Source: Bacteroidia bacterium (lineage in GTDB: Bacteria > Bacteroidota > Bacteroidia > Bacteroidales > UBA932). Taken from it: a DNA stretch of 24,542 nucleotides. Made by a program: the position numbers and the translations under genes. Within the stretch, counting starts at the first letter, position 1; every line of letters begins with the position of its first letter. The notes below the pieces were generated by a model that worked only from the letters and a program-made list of their open reading frames with translations, was not told the origin of the DNA and searched no databases. Of this stretch, positions 6,647-14,304 are shown piece after piece. The DNA lies in NCBI GenBank assembly GCA_021153285.1, contig JAGKTT010000034.1, positions 1 through 24,542 of the forward strand, read 5' to 3'.

Positions 6647-7786
6647 TTAGTCATCCTTCGTTTTTGAGAGAGGAGCGGGGCGGACGTCATCCCAGGAGCG
6701 GATGGCTTCATATGCCTCTCGTGAGCCATAGTAAGCCAGGAATTTTTCCTCATCGTTCTCCACCCACCACTGGGTACCGAGTCCTTTCTCGAACGCAAAA
6801 GGCTTCATAAACATCTTCACTGCCCAAGCCGGTGCAAGGAAAGCCAGTTTGTAGAACCAAGGCAGCTTAGACTTCATTGATGCAAAATATTCATCGACAG
6901 GGATATTGGCTCTGAATCGAAGAATCTCATCCAGCCGGTCTGCATCCTTGTACCACATTCCGTGGAAATTCTTGAGGGCAAACCATTGAGGTTCGAAGAC
7001 CTTCTCCGGAGAAGGCAGACCAAGTGAAGAGAGCATACGGTTCATAAACTCATAATTGGTCATACGGTACTGCTCTCCGCTGCTGATATTGTATGCCTTG
7101 TTCCAGAAGTCTTCAGGGACACGGTCCTCGCAGACATTGGCAAGCAAACGTCCGGAATCTTCTATGGTAGCCCACTCCAGCACGCCTCCCATTGGTACGT
7201 GAAAAGCCGTCGGACTTACAACGCTCAATATACCAGGATAAAGGATACCGCTCTGCCTCAGCGAAACCCATCTTCTCAGGCCGGCAGAAGCAAATATCTC
7301 CTCTGAACGGATCTTTGAAAGGGCATACATATCGAAAAGAGCCGGAGTCTGAGGATCATCAGCATCGCCCCAATGATAAGGTGGATTCCTGTCGCCGTAT
7401 TGGGCTACAGATCCGATATATACTACTCTTATATCCGATGCATTCGGCTGAGCAGCTACAGCCTTGACGACATTCTCAGCAGATCCGACATTGACCTTGA
7501 GAGTCTTTTCAGGATAATAATCCGCTGCAGGAGATACCATTCCGCCCACGTGGAGGACATAATCAGAGCCGGTAACTCCTTCCAGCACATCTGCATACTT
7601 CATAAGATCGCCCCATACGACAGTCACAGACGGATCTGCAAGATAAGGGGAAAGCTTCTTCCTGTTCTTCTTGCTATCCCTTGCAAGTATCCTTATATTG
7701 AATTTTTCCTTGCGCCTATACAATTCCTGAAATCCGGCCCAACCCATATTGCCTGTCGCACCGGTTATGAATACGGTTTTCTTCAT
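6647..7786 (-). CDS. NAD(P)-dependent epimerase/dehydratase family protein (extended SDR)
   Basis: A 379-residue nucleotide-dependent oxidoreductase or epimerase; the substrate cannot be told. The N-terminus shows the extended-SDR Rossmann loop FITGATGNMG (G9, G12, G15). The acidic residue in VWGDLMKY binds the cofactor region, and S126 in VYIGSVAQYG with Y154 and K158 in MYALSKIRSEE form the catalytic Ser-Tyr-Lys set. The C-terminal half (about 240-379) is substrate-binding and contains an aromatic-rich stretch ending ALSKTKDD-like polar residues. It starts two bases after the stop of the EnvC-like gene, so it belongs to the TPR-envC operon. This pairing suggests an envelope sugar or lipid role, but that is only inference. 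Confidence 0.82.
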   Translation of the reverse strand: MKKTVFITGATGNMGWAGFQELYRRKEKFNIRILARDSKKNRKKLSPYLADPSVTVVWGDLMKYADVLEGVTGSDYVLHVGGMVSPAADYYPEKTLKVNVGSAENVVKAVAAQPNASDIRVVYIGSVAQYGDRNPPYHWGDADDPQTPALFDMYALSKIRSEEIFASAGLRRWVSLRQSGILYPGILSVVSPTAFHVPMGGVLEWATIEDSGRLLANVCEDRVPEDFWNKAYNISSGEQYRMTNYEFMNRMLSSLGLPSPEKVFEPQWFALKNFHGMWYKDADRLDEILRFRANIPVDEYFASMKSKLPWFYKLAFLAPAWAVKMFMKPFAFEKGLGTQWWVENDEEKFLAYYGSREAYEAIRSWDDVRPAPLSKTKDD

Positions 7787-7788
7787 AT

Positions 7789-8976
7789 TTATCTAAGCCA
7801 TTGCTCCGGATTCTGCGGAGCGCTTCCTTTCCAGACCTCGAAATGCAGCTGTGTCTGACCGTTAATAGTATCAATTGTTCCTAAAACCTGTCCCAAGGTC
7901 ACCTTGTCACCGGCCTTCACAGACAGCCCTTTCATCTTGCAATACAATGTGAAATAGTTACCGTGCTGGACAAGCACGCACTGATTGTATCCAGGCATAA
8001 CAAACACTTTGCTCACCACACCATCAAAGACAGCCTTCACCTGTTCACCCTTGCCCAATGCGATATCGATTCCATTGTTCTGAGGAAGTTCAATATTCTT
8101 ATACACAGCGTGATACTGTTTTCCGAAACGGCCCATCAACGGTCCTTCTGCAGGCCAAGGCAGCTTGCCTTTATTGTTTGCGAATTCACCGTCCAGCTTC
8201 ATATCCACAGGGGACTTCTTCTGATCTTTCTTCTGATCGTCGGTCTTTATTGTCTGCGCAATGATACGGGCGATCTCCCTGTTCAGTGCATTGACCTCCT
8301 TCTTCTTGGCCGCAAGCTGATTCTGATACTTCTTCTTATCCTTCTGCAGACGCTTCACCACCGAGTCGGACTTGGCTTCATCCTTACGAAGTTCATCCAC
8401 TTCCTTCTGCCTGGCATTCTTGATTACCTCAGCCTCCTTCTTCAGCTGCGACAATCTTTCCTTTTTGCGTCCGAGCTCATCCTGCATATCCTTGATCTTC
8501 CTGGCCTCAGACTTCATCTGCGAGGAAAGAGTACGGAAATATCCGAAACGTCTGAAAGCTTGTCCGAGATTCTGGCTCGCAAACATATACATATACCAGA
8601 CACGGGCATCCCTGTTCTTATAAGCACTTCTGACCAGTCTCGAATAATGGGAAGTCAAAGTATCTATTCTAACCTTCAAACGATTTATCTCTCTGTTAGT
8701 CAGATAAATACTATCATTATATAATCTGACCTGCTTGTCTGCCTCTGCCACAAGTGCCTTTCTGTTGGATATCTTCCTGCGGATAAGATTCAGGTCGGAA
8801 AGCATAGTGCTGCTCTGCGATGCATTCTCGGCAAGCTGACGGTCAATAATGGCAATCTCTCTCTCAAGCTTCGCCTTCTTAGCCTCCTGAGCACTAACAT
8901 CCTGAGCATAAGCTTTCCCGCCAAAAGAAAGAAAAGCGATGAACAGCAATGATATTTCTAAAATACGCCTCATCAT
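7789..8976 (-). CDS. envC: EnvC-like murein hydrolase activator, degenerate LytM/M23 domain
   Basis: Exported coiled-coil protein likely to switch on cell-wall amidases at division. Of 395 residues, about 1-24 form a signal peptide ending KAYA. Residues 27 to about 270 are Lys/Glu-rich coiled coil, and about 275-395 are a LytM fold (GPLMGRFG..., GEQVKAVFDGVV, LHFEVW). The zinc ligands of active M23 peptidases are mostly replaced: the HxxxD site reads NNGID, the YxH site reads LYCKM, and HLHFE reads QLHFE. This loss is the hallmark of EnvC/NlpD-type activators rather than true endopeptidases. The start (ATGATG, 8976) overlaps the TGA of the TPR gene by four bases, implying translational coupling. 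Confidence 0.88.
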   Translation of the reverse strand: MMRRILEISLLFIAFLSFGGKAYAQDVSAQEAKKAKLEREIAIIDRQLAENASQSSTMLSDLNLIRRKISNRKALVAEADKQVRLYNDSIYLTNREINRLKVRIDTLTSHYSRLVRSAYKNRDARVWYMYMFASQNLGQAFRRFGYFRTLSSQMKSEARKIKDMQDELGRKKERLSQLKKEAEVIKNARQKEVDELRKDEAKSDSVVKRLQKDKKKYQNQLAAKKKEVNALNREIARIIAQTIKTDDQKKDQKKSPVDMKLDGEFANNKGKLPWPAEGPLMGRFGKQYHAVYKNIELPQNNGIDIALGKGEQVKAVFDGVVSKVFVMPGYNQCVLVQHGNYFTLYCKMKGLSVKAGDKVTLGQVLGTIDTINGQTQLHFEVWKGSAPQNPEQWLR

Positions 8977-10688
8977 TTCTTAATCGACTGCTTCCTCTGT
9001 TTCACCCTCGCTTCCAGATCAGGCACATCACCTTTATTTTTCTTCAATGCCATATTCCAATATACCATTGCCAGATCGTATTCCTTCAAAGCATAAAGTA
9101 CCTCCGCATAGTGATCCATTATCACGACGCTGTCCTTGCCTCCATAAAGCATCGCGTGCTTGAAGAAAGGCTTGGCCTCCAGAGGCTTGCCCTGCAGGTA
9201 CAATATCCATCCGAAAGTATCCAGATAGGTAGCATTGTCCGGCTCTGCCTCTATGGTACGTTTGCTCATACTATAAGCCTTCTTCAGTTTCTTGCCCTCG
9301 ACGCTGAGGTAATAAGCATAATTATTTAGGACATAGATATAGTCGGGGTTGATCTTGAGAGCCTTGTCATAGGCTTTGTAGGCTTTCTTGTCGTCACCAA
9401 GCTGATGATAGATATCTCCTATTGTCGACCAGGCCCTCAGCGTCTTGGAACTGTCACGAGGAGCGATCTCCAGCACTTTATTACATACCTCCAGAACCTT
9501 GTCATAGGCTTCGAGATTGTAATCTCCCACACTTGCCATTTCCAGAAAAGCTGTCTCCTGAGGGAATTTATGGAATGCCGCACGGCCCTCATCCGAGAGC
9601 TCTTCCCATTCTTCCGCATACATCAGGAACTCCACATAATTGGCAGCTGCCGACAGACTCTCCGGCCAGGCTTCGATATTGGCCTTGAAGTGTTTCTTCG
9701 CCTCACTCTTCCTGTCAGTCGAATAATAGTATACGGCAGCTGTCTGCAGCAGCATACTGTCAGTCGGATGAGTCTGAAGAGCATTATTCATCACAGAATC
9801 TATCTGAGGTCTGAACGAAGACAGGAACTTAGGCTCGGTCCTCTGTACCACAGCCATCAGATAGTCACTTTTTGCCACCGCAGGGGTCTCAGGATCCGCC
9901 ACATAGCGGCTCAGGATATCGAAATATTCATTATACCTTCTGGTCAATCTCAATGTCTCCGCCTTGCCAAGAAGTGCCGGAGCATAATCCGGTGCCAGGT
10001 CCAAGGCCTCGTCATAATAAGCCAGAGCTGTTGAATCATTGTACATAGACATCTGATAATCAGCCAATGTAGAAAGCACGAACGGGGATGAATACTCCTT
10101 ATTATACTCTTCCAATGAAGCAAAGGCCTCTTCCTGCCTGTCAAGCATACGAAGCAGGTTGAAACGATACATCGCTATCGACTCTGTCATTCCGAAAACA
10201 GTTTCGATCTCCTTCAATATTCCCAGAGCCTTTTCATATTCCCGCTGGGATGCATACATCTCTACCAGATCGAAATACAGATCGCTCTTCTTCGGGAAAT
10301 CCTCCAGAAGCTTTTCATACATATCCACAGTGAGTTCCGGGCGTGAAGTCAGGGAATAAAGCCTTGCCAGACGGTAACGATACCAGAAATTTTCAGGATC
10401 AAGCTCGACTGCCATTCTCAGGCTCTGCTCGGCCATTTCAGCATCATTCCTTGCTATAGCACATTGGGCAATATAGTACCAGGCCGCATCATCCTCCGGA
10501 TTCTCAGCCACTGCCTCGTTCAAAAGAACCAATGCTCTTTCGATATCCCTTTCATTGTACCTTTCCACAGCAGAAAGAAGCAGATTGCTTCCCTTTGCCT
10601 GGGGTCTTACGCTCTGTGCAGACGTGCTTGATATCGTCAGGAAATAAAGGACAGCGGTAAATATTACATATATCAGATTTCTCTTCAT
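8973..10688 (-). CDS. Exported tetratricopeptide-repeat protein
   Basis: A 571-residue protein with a signal peptide (MKRNLIYVIFTAVLYFLT..., cleavage probably after STSA). It is otherwise made of tandem 34-residue TPR helix pairs, for example AWYYIAQCAIARNDAEMAEQ, YRYRLARLYSLTSRPELTVD, YDEALDLAPDYAPALLGKAE and YKAYDKALKINPDYIYVLNN. It is probably a periplasmic scaffold for protein-protein contacts. The ATG at 10688 is chosen because it opens the signal peptide and sits about 26 bases behind a TAnnTTTG box; the frame continues upstream only through the promoter. It is first in an operon with the EnvC-like gene (4-base overlap) and the SDR gene, so a role in cell-wall remodelling is plausible. 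No lipobox cysteine is seen. Confidence 0.85.
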   Translation of the reverse strand: MKRNLIYVIFTAVLYFLTISSTSAQSVRPQAKGSNLLLSAVERYNERDIERALVLLNEAVAENPEDDAAWYYIAQCAIARNDAEMAEQSLRMAVELDPENFWYRYRLARLYSLTSRPELTVDMYEKLLEDFPKKSDLYFDLVEMYASQREYEKALGILKEIETVFGMTESIAMYRFNLLRMLDRQEEAFASLEEYNKEYSSPFVLSTLADYQMSMYNDSTALAYYDEALDLAPDYAPALLGKAETLRLTRRYNEYFDILSRYVADPETPAVAKSDYLMAVVQRTEPKFLSSFRPQIDSVMNNALQTHPTDSMLLQTAAVYYYSTDRKSEAKKHFKANIEAWPESLSAAANYVEFLMYAEEWEELSDEGRAAFHKFPQETAFLEMASVGDYNLEAYDKVLEVCNKVLEIAPRDSSKTLRAWSTIGDIYHQLGDDKKAYKAYDKALKINPDYIYVLNNYAYYLSVEGKKLKKAYSMSKRTIEAEPDNATYLDTFGWILYLQGKPLEAKPFFKHAMLYGGKDSVVIMDHYAEVLYALKEYDLAMVYWNMALKKNKGDVPDLEARVKQRKQSIKK

Positions 10689-10713
10689 TTCAAAAGTTTC
10701 TAAAGAAAACATA

Positions 10714-10721
10714 CAAAAATA
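10714..10721 (-). promoter_or_regulatory. Promoter -7 box of the TPR-envC-SDR operon
   Basis: On the minus strand this reads TATTTTTG (TAnnTTTG), 26 bases before the ATG at 10688. The -33 position is not clearly conserved. Confidence 0.5.
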
Positions 10722-10770
10722 ACATTCAATTTCGGGAAATTCCATATTTTTGGGAAAAATGTGCCTATGA

Positions 10771-10799
10771 TGCAACATTCAGGGTCCCCCTTGCATCTA
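10771..10799 (+). promoter_or_regulatory. Probable ECF-type promoter, autoregulatory
   Basis: TGCAAC (10771-10776) and CATCTA (10794-10799) are 17 bases apart. This looks like an ECF sigma -35/-10 pair rather than the housekeeping TAnnTTTG type, which is absent here. It lies just upstream of the ECF sigma gene, so autoregulation is inferred. GATGCAA (10769-10775) and TTGCATC (10791-10797) also form a seven-base inverted repeat across it. Confidence 0.5.
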
Positions 10800-10848
10800 T
10801 TAGGGGCACGAACAATTGACAAACCTTCGGGACCCAATAGAAAGAAAC

Positions 10849-11391
10849 GTGGCAGAAACCATTGACTTACAGCTGATTGATTTGTGCATAAAAGGAGATC
10901 GAGCGTCCCAGAAGGTTTTATACAACCGTCTGGCCCCCCGTATGTTCCCTTTATGCATACGTTATATCGGTAGCAGGGAAATGGCGGAAGATGTACTGCA
11001 GGATGGATTCATAACATTATTCACCAAACTGGGAGATTACAAGGGAGATGGGTCATTTGACGGCTGGGCAAGGAAGATCTTTGTAAACACTGCACTTATG
11101 AGCCTTCGAAAGAAGGATGCGCTGAAGATGAGCGAGGATCTGGAAGCCATAAGGGGAATGAAGGACGATCTGCCGTCACAGAATCAGAACATCGGATACA
11201 AGGAACTGATGAAACTTGTGATGGAGCTGCCTCCGGGATTCAGGACAGTCTTCAATATGTACGCGATAGAAGGGTATTCTCATAAGGAAATATCGGATAC
11301 GTTGGGAATATCCGAAACGACGTCCAGAACCCAGCTCAGCAGAGCAAGGATCTGGCTGCAGAACAAGATAAAAGAAAGAGAAAATGTTTGA
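10849..11391 (+). CDS. ECF-family RNA polymerase sigma factor
   Basis: Alternative sigma factor of the extracytoplasmic-function type, directing RNA polymerase to envelope or stress promoters. Region 2 is seen in DLCIKGDRASQKVLYNRLAP through MAEDVLQDGFITLFTKL and FDGWARKIFVNTALM. Region 4 is LMELPPGFRTVFNMYAIEGY followed by the helix-turn-helix SHKEISDTLGISETTSRTQL. There is no region 1 or 3, as expected. The GTG at 10849 is preferred (MAETIDLQLIDLC...); a TTG at 10816 would add 11 residues and cannot be excluded. Its 3' end overlaps the next gene by eight bases (ATGTTTGA), a typical sigma/anti-sigma coupling. Confidence 0.92.
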   Translation: MAETIDLQLIDLCIKGDRASQKVLYNRLAPRMFPLCIRYIGSREMAEDVLQDGFITLFTKLGDYKGDGSFDGWARKIFVNTALMSLRKKDALKMSEDLEAIRGMKDDLPSQNQNIGYKELMKLVMELPPGFRTVFNMYAIEGYSHKEISDTLGISETTSRTQLSRARIWLQNKIKERENV

Positions 11392-12577
11392 GGAACACGA
11401 TAAAATAAACGAATTTGACCTGATGATGAAGTCAATTCTGGACGAAGGACAGGAAGATGTTCCTGCCCGCGTCTGGGATGCTGTGTCTGAGGGGCTGGAC
11501 AATGCTGCCCGCAGAAGGACCGTAGTACTATGGTTCAGACGTGCCGCGGTGGGCGTCGCAGCAGCTGCTGCCATTGTCATTGGCGTAATCTTCAACATCA
11601 AGCCTCAGAACACCCTCGTACCTTTGTCGGAAGACAGCGGACTTATAGCGGTAGTGGAGCCGGAAGAGGAAATAATCGAAGGTACGGCCGTACCGGACAA
11701 TATTGAAATTTCAATAGCAGAGGCTAAGCCGGTCAGGAAAGCGACCGTGCCTGCTACTGAAGAAATCATCCCTCAAACAGCTTCCGAGGCAATGGAGATG
11801 TCCGAGACAGAGCAATTGATTGAAACTGAAAACATTGACAGAAGCACCGTTGAGGGAAAGACAGAGACAGACTACCGTGAAACGCAAGTGACTGCCGCAT
11901 ATTTTCCTGAAGACTGGGGAGAGGACGAGAAGACGGAAAAGAGAGACATTTCACTTATGCTTTCCGGACTTGCCAGCACGAACAGCACGCAAAGCAGAAA
12001 CAGACTGGGCCTGATGAAAGCACCTACAATCACTTCCGCCCCACAGAAGACAGGTGTCACAGAAACCAGTACGAATTCCACATACGGACTCCCGGTCTCA
12101 TTCGGAGTCGGAGTAAAGATCGGTCTTTCAGACAGATGGTCTGTCGGAGTCGGTGCAAACTACAGCATCCTCACCAGACAGTTCTATGGAAAATACACTG
12201 ATGTGGACAAGAACATCGATATCCATTCAGATATCAGGAACACGCTGCATTACATAGGTATACCGCTCAATGCATATTACGACATCGTAGATAAAGACAG
12301 AGTGAATCTTTATGCATATGCGGGAGGAACTGTCGAGAAATGCGTTGCAGATGCGTATCACGTCCTCAGTGATTCAATTTACCATAGGGACAATGTCGAC
12401 GGAATGCAACTTTCAGCCAATGTCGGATTCGGAGTGGAGTTTATGCTGGGAAAGCACCTCGGTCTATACATCGATCCGTCTGTAAGATATTACTTCGACT
12501 GCAACCAGCCTAAGAGCATCCGCACAGTGCAGCCTCTTATGTTCGGTTTCGAAATGGGATTAAGAGCAAGACTCTAG
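11384..12577 (+). CDS. Anti-sigma-like, single-TM protein with C-terminal outer-membrane beta-barrel
   Basis: A 397-residue protein likely to control the sigma factor it overlaps. Residues 1-50 are a cytoplasmic-type segment (INEFDLMMKSILDEGQEDVP...VWDAVSEGL) of the kind seen at the start of Bacteroidota anti-sigma proteins. Residues 53-70 (AAVGVAAAAAIVIGVIF core) are one membrane helix with arginines on the inner side. Residues about 72-225 are acidic, Thr/Glu-rich linker. From about 228 to the end is a PorT/OMP_b-brl-like barrel with alternating strands (FGVGVKIGLSDRWSVGVGAN, NLYAYAGGTVEK, HLGLYIDPSVRYYF) and a C-terminal aromatic/Arg ending. No catalytic site is seen. Read literally, it would span inner membrane, periplasm and outer membrane. 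The anti-sigma role is inferred from position and N-terminus. Confidence 0.75.
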   Translation: MFEEHDKINEFDLMMKSILDEGQEDVPARVWDAVSEGLDNAARRRTVVLWFRRAAVGVAAAAAIVIGVIFNIKPQNTLVPLSEDSGLIAVVEPEEEIIEGTAVPDNIEISIAEAKPVRKATVPATEEIIPQTASEAMEMSETEQLIETENIDRSTVEGKTETDYRETQVTAAYFPEDWGEDEKTEKRDISLMLSGLASTNSTQSRNRLGLMKAPTITSAPQKTGVTETSTNSTYGLPVSFGVGVKIGLSDRWSVGVGANYSILTRQFYGKYTDVDKNIDIHSDIRNTLHYIGIPLNAYYDIVDKDRVNLYAYAGGTVEKCVADAYHVLSDSIYHRDNVDGMQLSANVGFGVEFMLGKHLGLYIDPSVRYYFDCNQPKSIRTVQPLMFGFEMGLRARL

Positions 12578-12578
12578 A

Positions 12579-13331
12579 CTATTTTCCTTCTATGATATTT
12601 CTCGCCAGAGTATTGGCGCAGACGAAATCCTTCAGTTCCTGACAATCAGGCTGGAGGATTGTCTTTTTATCTCCCTGCCAGAGCATACTTCCCTTGTGGA
12701 TGAAACCGATCTTATCACCTATTTCGAGTATGGAATTCATATCGTGGGTATTGACCACTGTTGTCATATTGAACTCTTTGGTAAGGTCGCTGATAAGACG
12801 GTCGATAAGGATGGACGTATAAGGATCCAGACCGGAATTCGGTTCGTCACAGAACAGGTATTTAGGATTCAAGGCAATTGCACGGGCGATTCCGACACGT
12901 TTCTGCATACCTCCGCTGAGCTCGTTCGGATACTTGTCGTCAGAACCGATCACATTGACCTTTTCAAGGCAATAATGTGCTCTTTCCTTCCTCTGTGCCG
13001 GAGACCAGTCAGTGAAGAATTCCATCGGGAACATAACATTCTCGATTACTGTCGCAAAATCGAAGAGGGCACTACCTTGGAAGAGAATGCCGATATTCTG
13101 GCGAAGCTGCCTTTTCTCGTTGTCGTTCATCTGAGAGAGACTTCTGTCACCATATATTATTTCACCGCTGTCCGCTTCCATAAGTCCGATCAGATTCTTC
13201 AGAAGAACCGTCTTTCCTGAACCGCTGGCACCGATTATCATATTGCATTTTCCCTGCTCATATGTCACGGAAATATCCTTCAGGACCTGTACCCCGTCAA
13301 AACTTTTATTGAGATTCTCTACCTTGATCAT
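12579..13331 (-). CDS. mlaF: MlaF-type lipid ABC transporter ATP-binding protein
   Basis: ATPase that powers phospholipid movement between the membranes together with MlaE. In 250 residues the ABC motifs are complete: Walker A GASGSGKT (34-41), Q-loop LFQGSALFDFATVIENV, which resembles the Mla/Ttg2A signature, LSGGMQKRVGIARAIA, Walker B KYLFCDEPNSGLDP and the switch histidine in VVNTHDM. It starts one base after the mlaE stop, so the two are translated as a unit. Its stop is one base from the stop of the convergent sigma-partner gene. No MCE-domain (MlaD) gene follows within the window. Confidence 0.9.
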   Translation of the reverse strand: MIKVENLNKSFDGVQVLKDISVTYEQGKCNMIIGASGSGKTVLLKNLIGLMEADSGEIIYGDRSLSQMNDNEKRQLRQNIGILFQGSALFDFATVIENVMFPMEFFTDWSPAQRKERAHYCLEKVNVIGSDDKYPNELSGGMQKRVGIARAIALNPKYLFCDEPNSGLDPYTSILIDRLISDLTKEFNMTTVVNTHDMNSILEIGDKIGFIHKGSMLWQGDKKTILQPDCQELKDFVCANTLARNIIEGK

Positions 13332-13332
13332 T

Positions 13333-14079
13333 TTAGTAAAGCATTAACTGTGTGACAATAAGGTCGGCAAGCAGGATAAGGATGCTGGTGACCACGATAG
13401 CTTTCGTACTCGAACGTCCGACTCCCAGAGAGCCTCCTTTGGCATAATACCCGTTGAATGCCGAGATGGAGGATATCATAAAGCAGAAGAGGGACATCTT
13501 GAAGCAGCTGTAGAATACATAGAACCCGTTGTAGAAAGCCTTGATTCCTGTAATATATGAAGCTGTCGGTATGATCTGTGTGGTTTCTACTACAAGATAG
13601 CCTCCTATGAGGCCCAATACGAGACTAAGGAACATAAGCAGCGGGCTAAGAAGAGTCGTAGCTACAATTTTTGGAAGGACGAGAAAACCTGCTGAATTCA
13701 CGCCCATCATTTCCATTGCATCGATCTGCTCTGTGATGCGCATACTTCCTATCTCAGAAGAAATGTTAGACCCCATCTTGCCCGCCAGAATCAGGGCTAT
13801 CATTGTCGAACAGAACTCAAGAATGAGACTTTCCCTCACCATATAGCCGATATACATCTTGTCAATTACCGGATTCTCCAGATTCGATGCAGTCTGGATG
13901 ACAAGCACTCCACCTATGAAAAGAGATATCACTCCCACCAGCAGAACCGATGAGATGATGAGCTTATCCGACTCATTGATGAACTGTCTGAAGAATATCC
14001 TGAATTTCTCCGGTTTTCTGAAGACCTTTTTCAGAAAAAGAAGATACTGCCCGACCGACTCGATAGATTTCTTTATCAT
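13333..14079 (-). CDS. mlaE: MlaE-type lipid ABC transporter permease
   Basis: Inner-membrane permease of the Mla/YrbE family, 248 residues with about five to six hydrophobic segments (e.g. LIISSVLLVGVISLFIGGVL, ILVTSI-type C-terminal helix ending VTQLMLY). The family core EFCSTMIALILAGKMGSNISSEIGSMRITEQIDAMEMMGV is recognisable: E and G of the conserved cytoplasmic loop are followed by the typical MRxTEQIDALxxMG signature. The ATG at 14079 is chosen; a TTG upstream at 14103 would lie inside the promoter box. It is paired with mlaF. Lipid transport direction cannot be judged from sequence. Confidence 0.9.
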   Translation of the reverse strand: MIKKSIESVGQYLLFLKKVFRKPEKFRIFFRQFINESDKLIISSVLLVGVISLFIGGVLVIQTASNLENPVIDKMYIGYMVRESLILEFCSTMIALILAGKMGSNISSEIGSMRITEQIDAMEMMGVNSAGFLVLPKIVATTLLSPLLMFLSLVLGLIGGYLVVETTQIIPTASYITGIKAFYNGFYVFYSCFKMSLFCFMISSISAFNGYYAKGGSLGVGRSSTKAIVVTSILILLADLIVTQLMLY

Positions 14080-14100
14080 ACCCGTTTCTGTTTTGCCAGA

Positions 14101-14108
14101 CAAAGGTA
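14101..14108 (-). promoter_or_regulatory. Promoter -7 box of mlaEF
   Basis: On the minus strand this reads TACCTTTG, an exact TAnnTTTG match 21 bases upstream of the chosen mlaE start. It also argues against the longer TTG-started reading. Confidence 0.55.
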
Positions 14109-14171
14109 CAATGTTTTTACCATTTCCTTCATTTGATTACGGTAAAAGCGGACCAAAGAACATATGTAAAA

Positions 14172-14214
14172 GACATAAAATAAATTTTAGGTCGCATAAA
14201 ATATTTTTTATGTC
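14172..14214. repeat. AT-rich inverted repeat between mlaE and comM
   Basis: GACATAAAA (14172-14180) and TTTTATGTC (14206-14214) are exact inverted copies with 25 bases between them; the spacer holds a further CATAAAATA-like copy. It lies in the divergent mlaE/comM region and could be a regulator site shared by both genes. No protein-coding sense is seen. Confidence 0.5.
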
Positions 14215-14271
14215 CTGAATTCCGCCACATTTTTCTCTTTTTTAAATACGGTTCCGGATTTATGGAGGAGA

Positions 14272-14301
14272 TTTGGGAGAGGAATAAAATAAATAGGTTT
14301 G
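14272..14301 (+). promoter_or_regulatory. comM promoter, almost touching the start codon
   Basis: TTTG (14272-14275) and TAGGTTTG (14294-14301) are 18 bases apart. The comM ATG begins at 14305, only three bases past the box, so transcription would start at or next to the ATG. Confidence 0.5.
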
Positions 14302-14304
14302 ATT

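Noticed and set aside
7963..8724. 253-residue plus-strand frame opposite the EnvC-like gene
   Set aside because: It mirrors the coding strand of a clear coiled-coil protein; its Leu/His/Ile-rich composition is an antisense artefact.
7789..8976. Active M23 peptidase
   Set aside because: The zinc-binding histidines are replaced, which fits an EnvC-type activator instead.
10689..10778. Longer start for the TPR protein
   Set aside because: It crosses the promoter box, and the signal peptide begins at the ATG at 10688.
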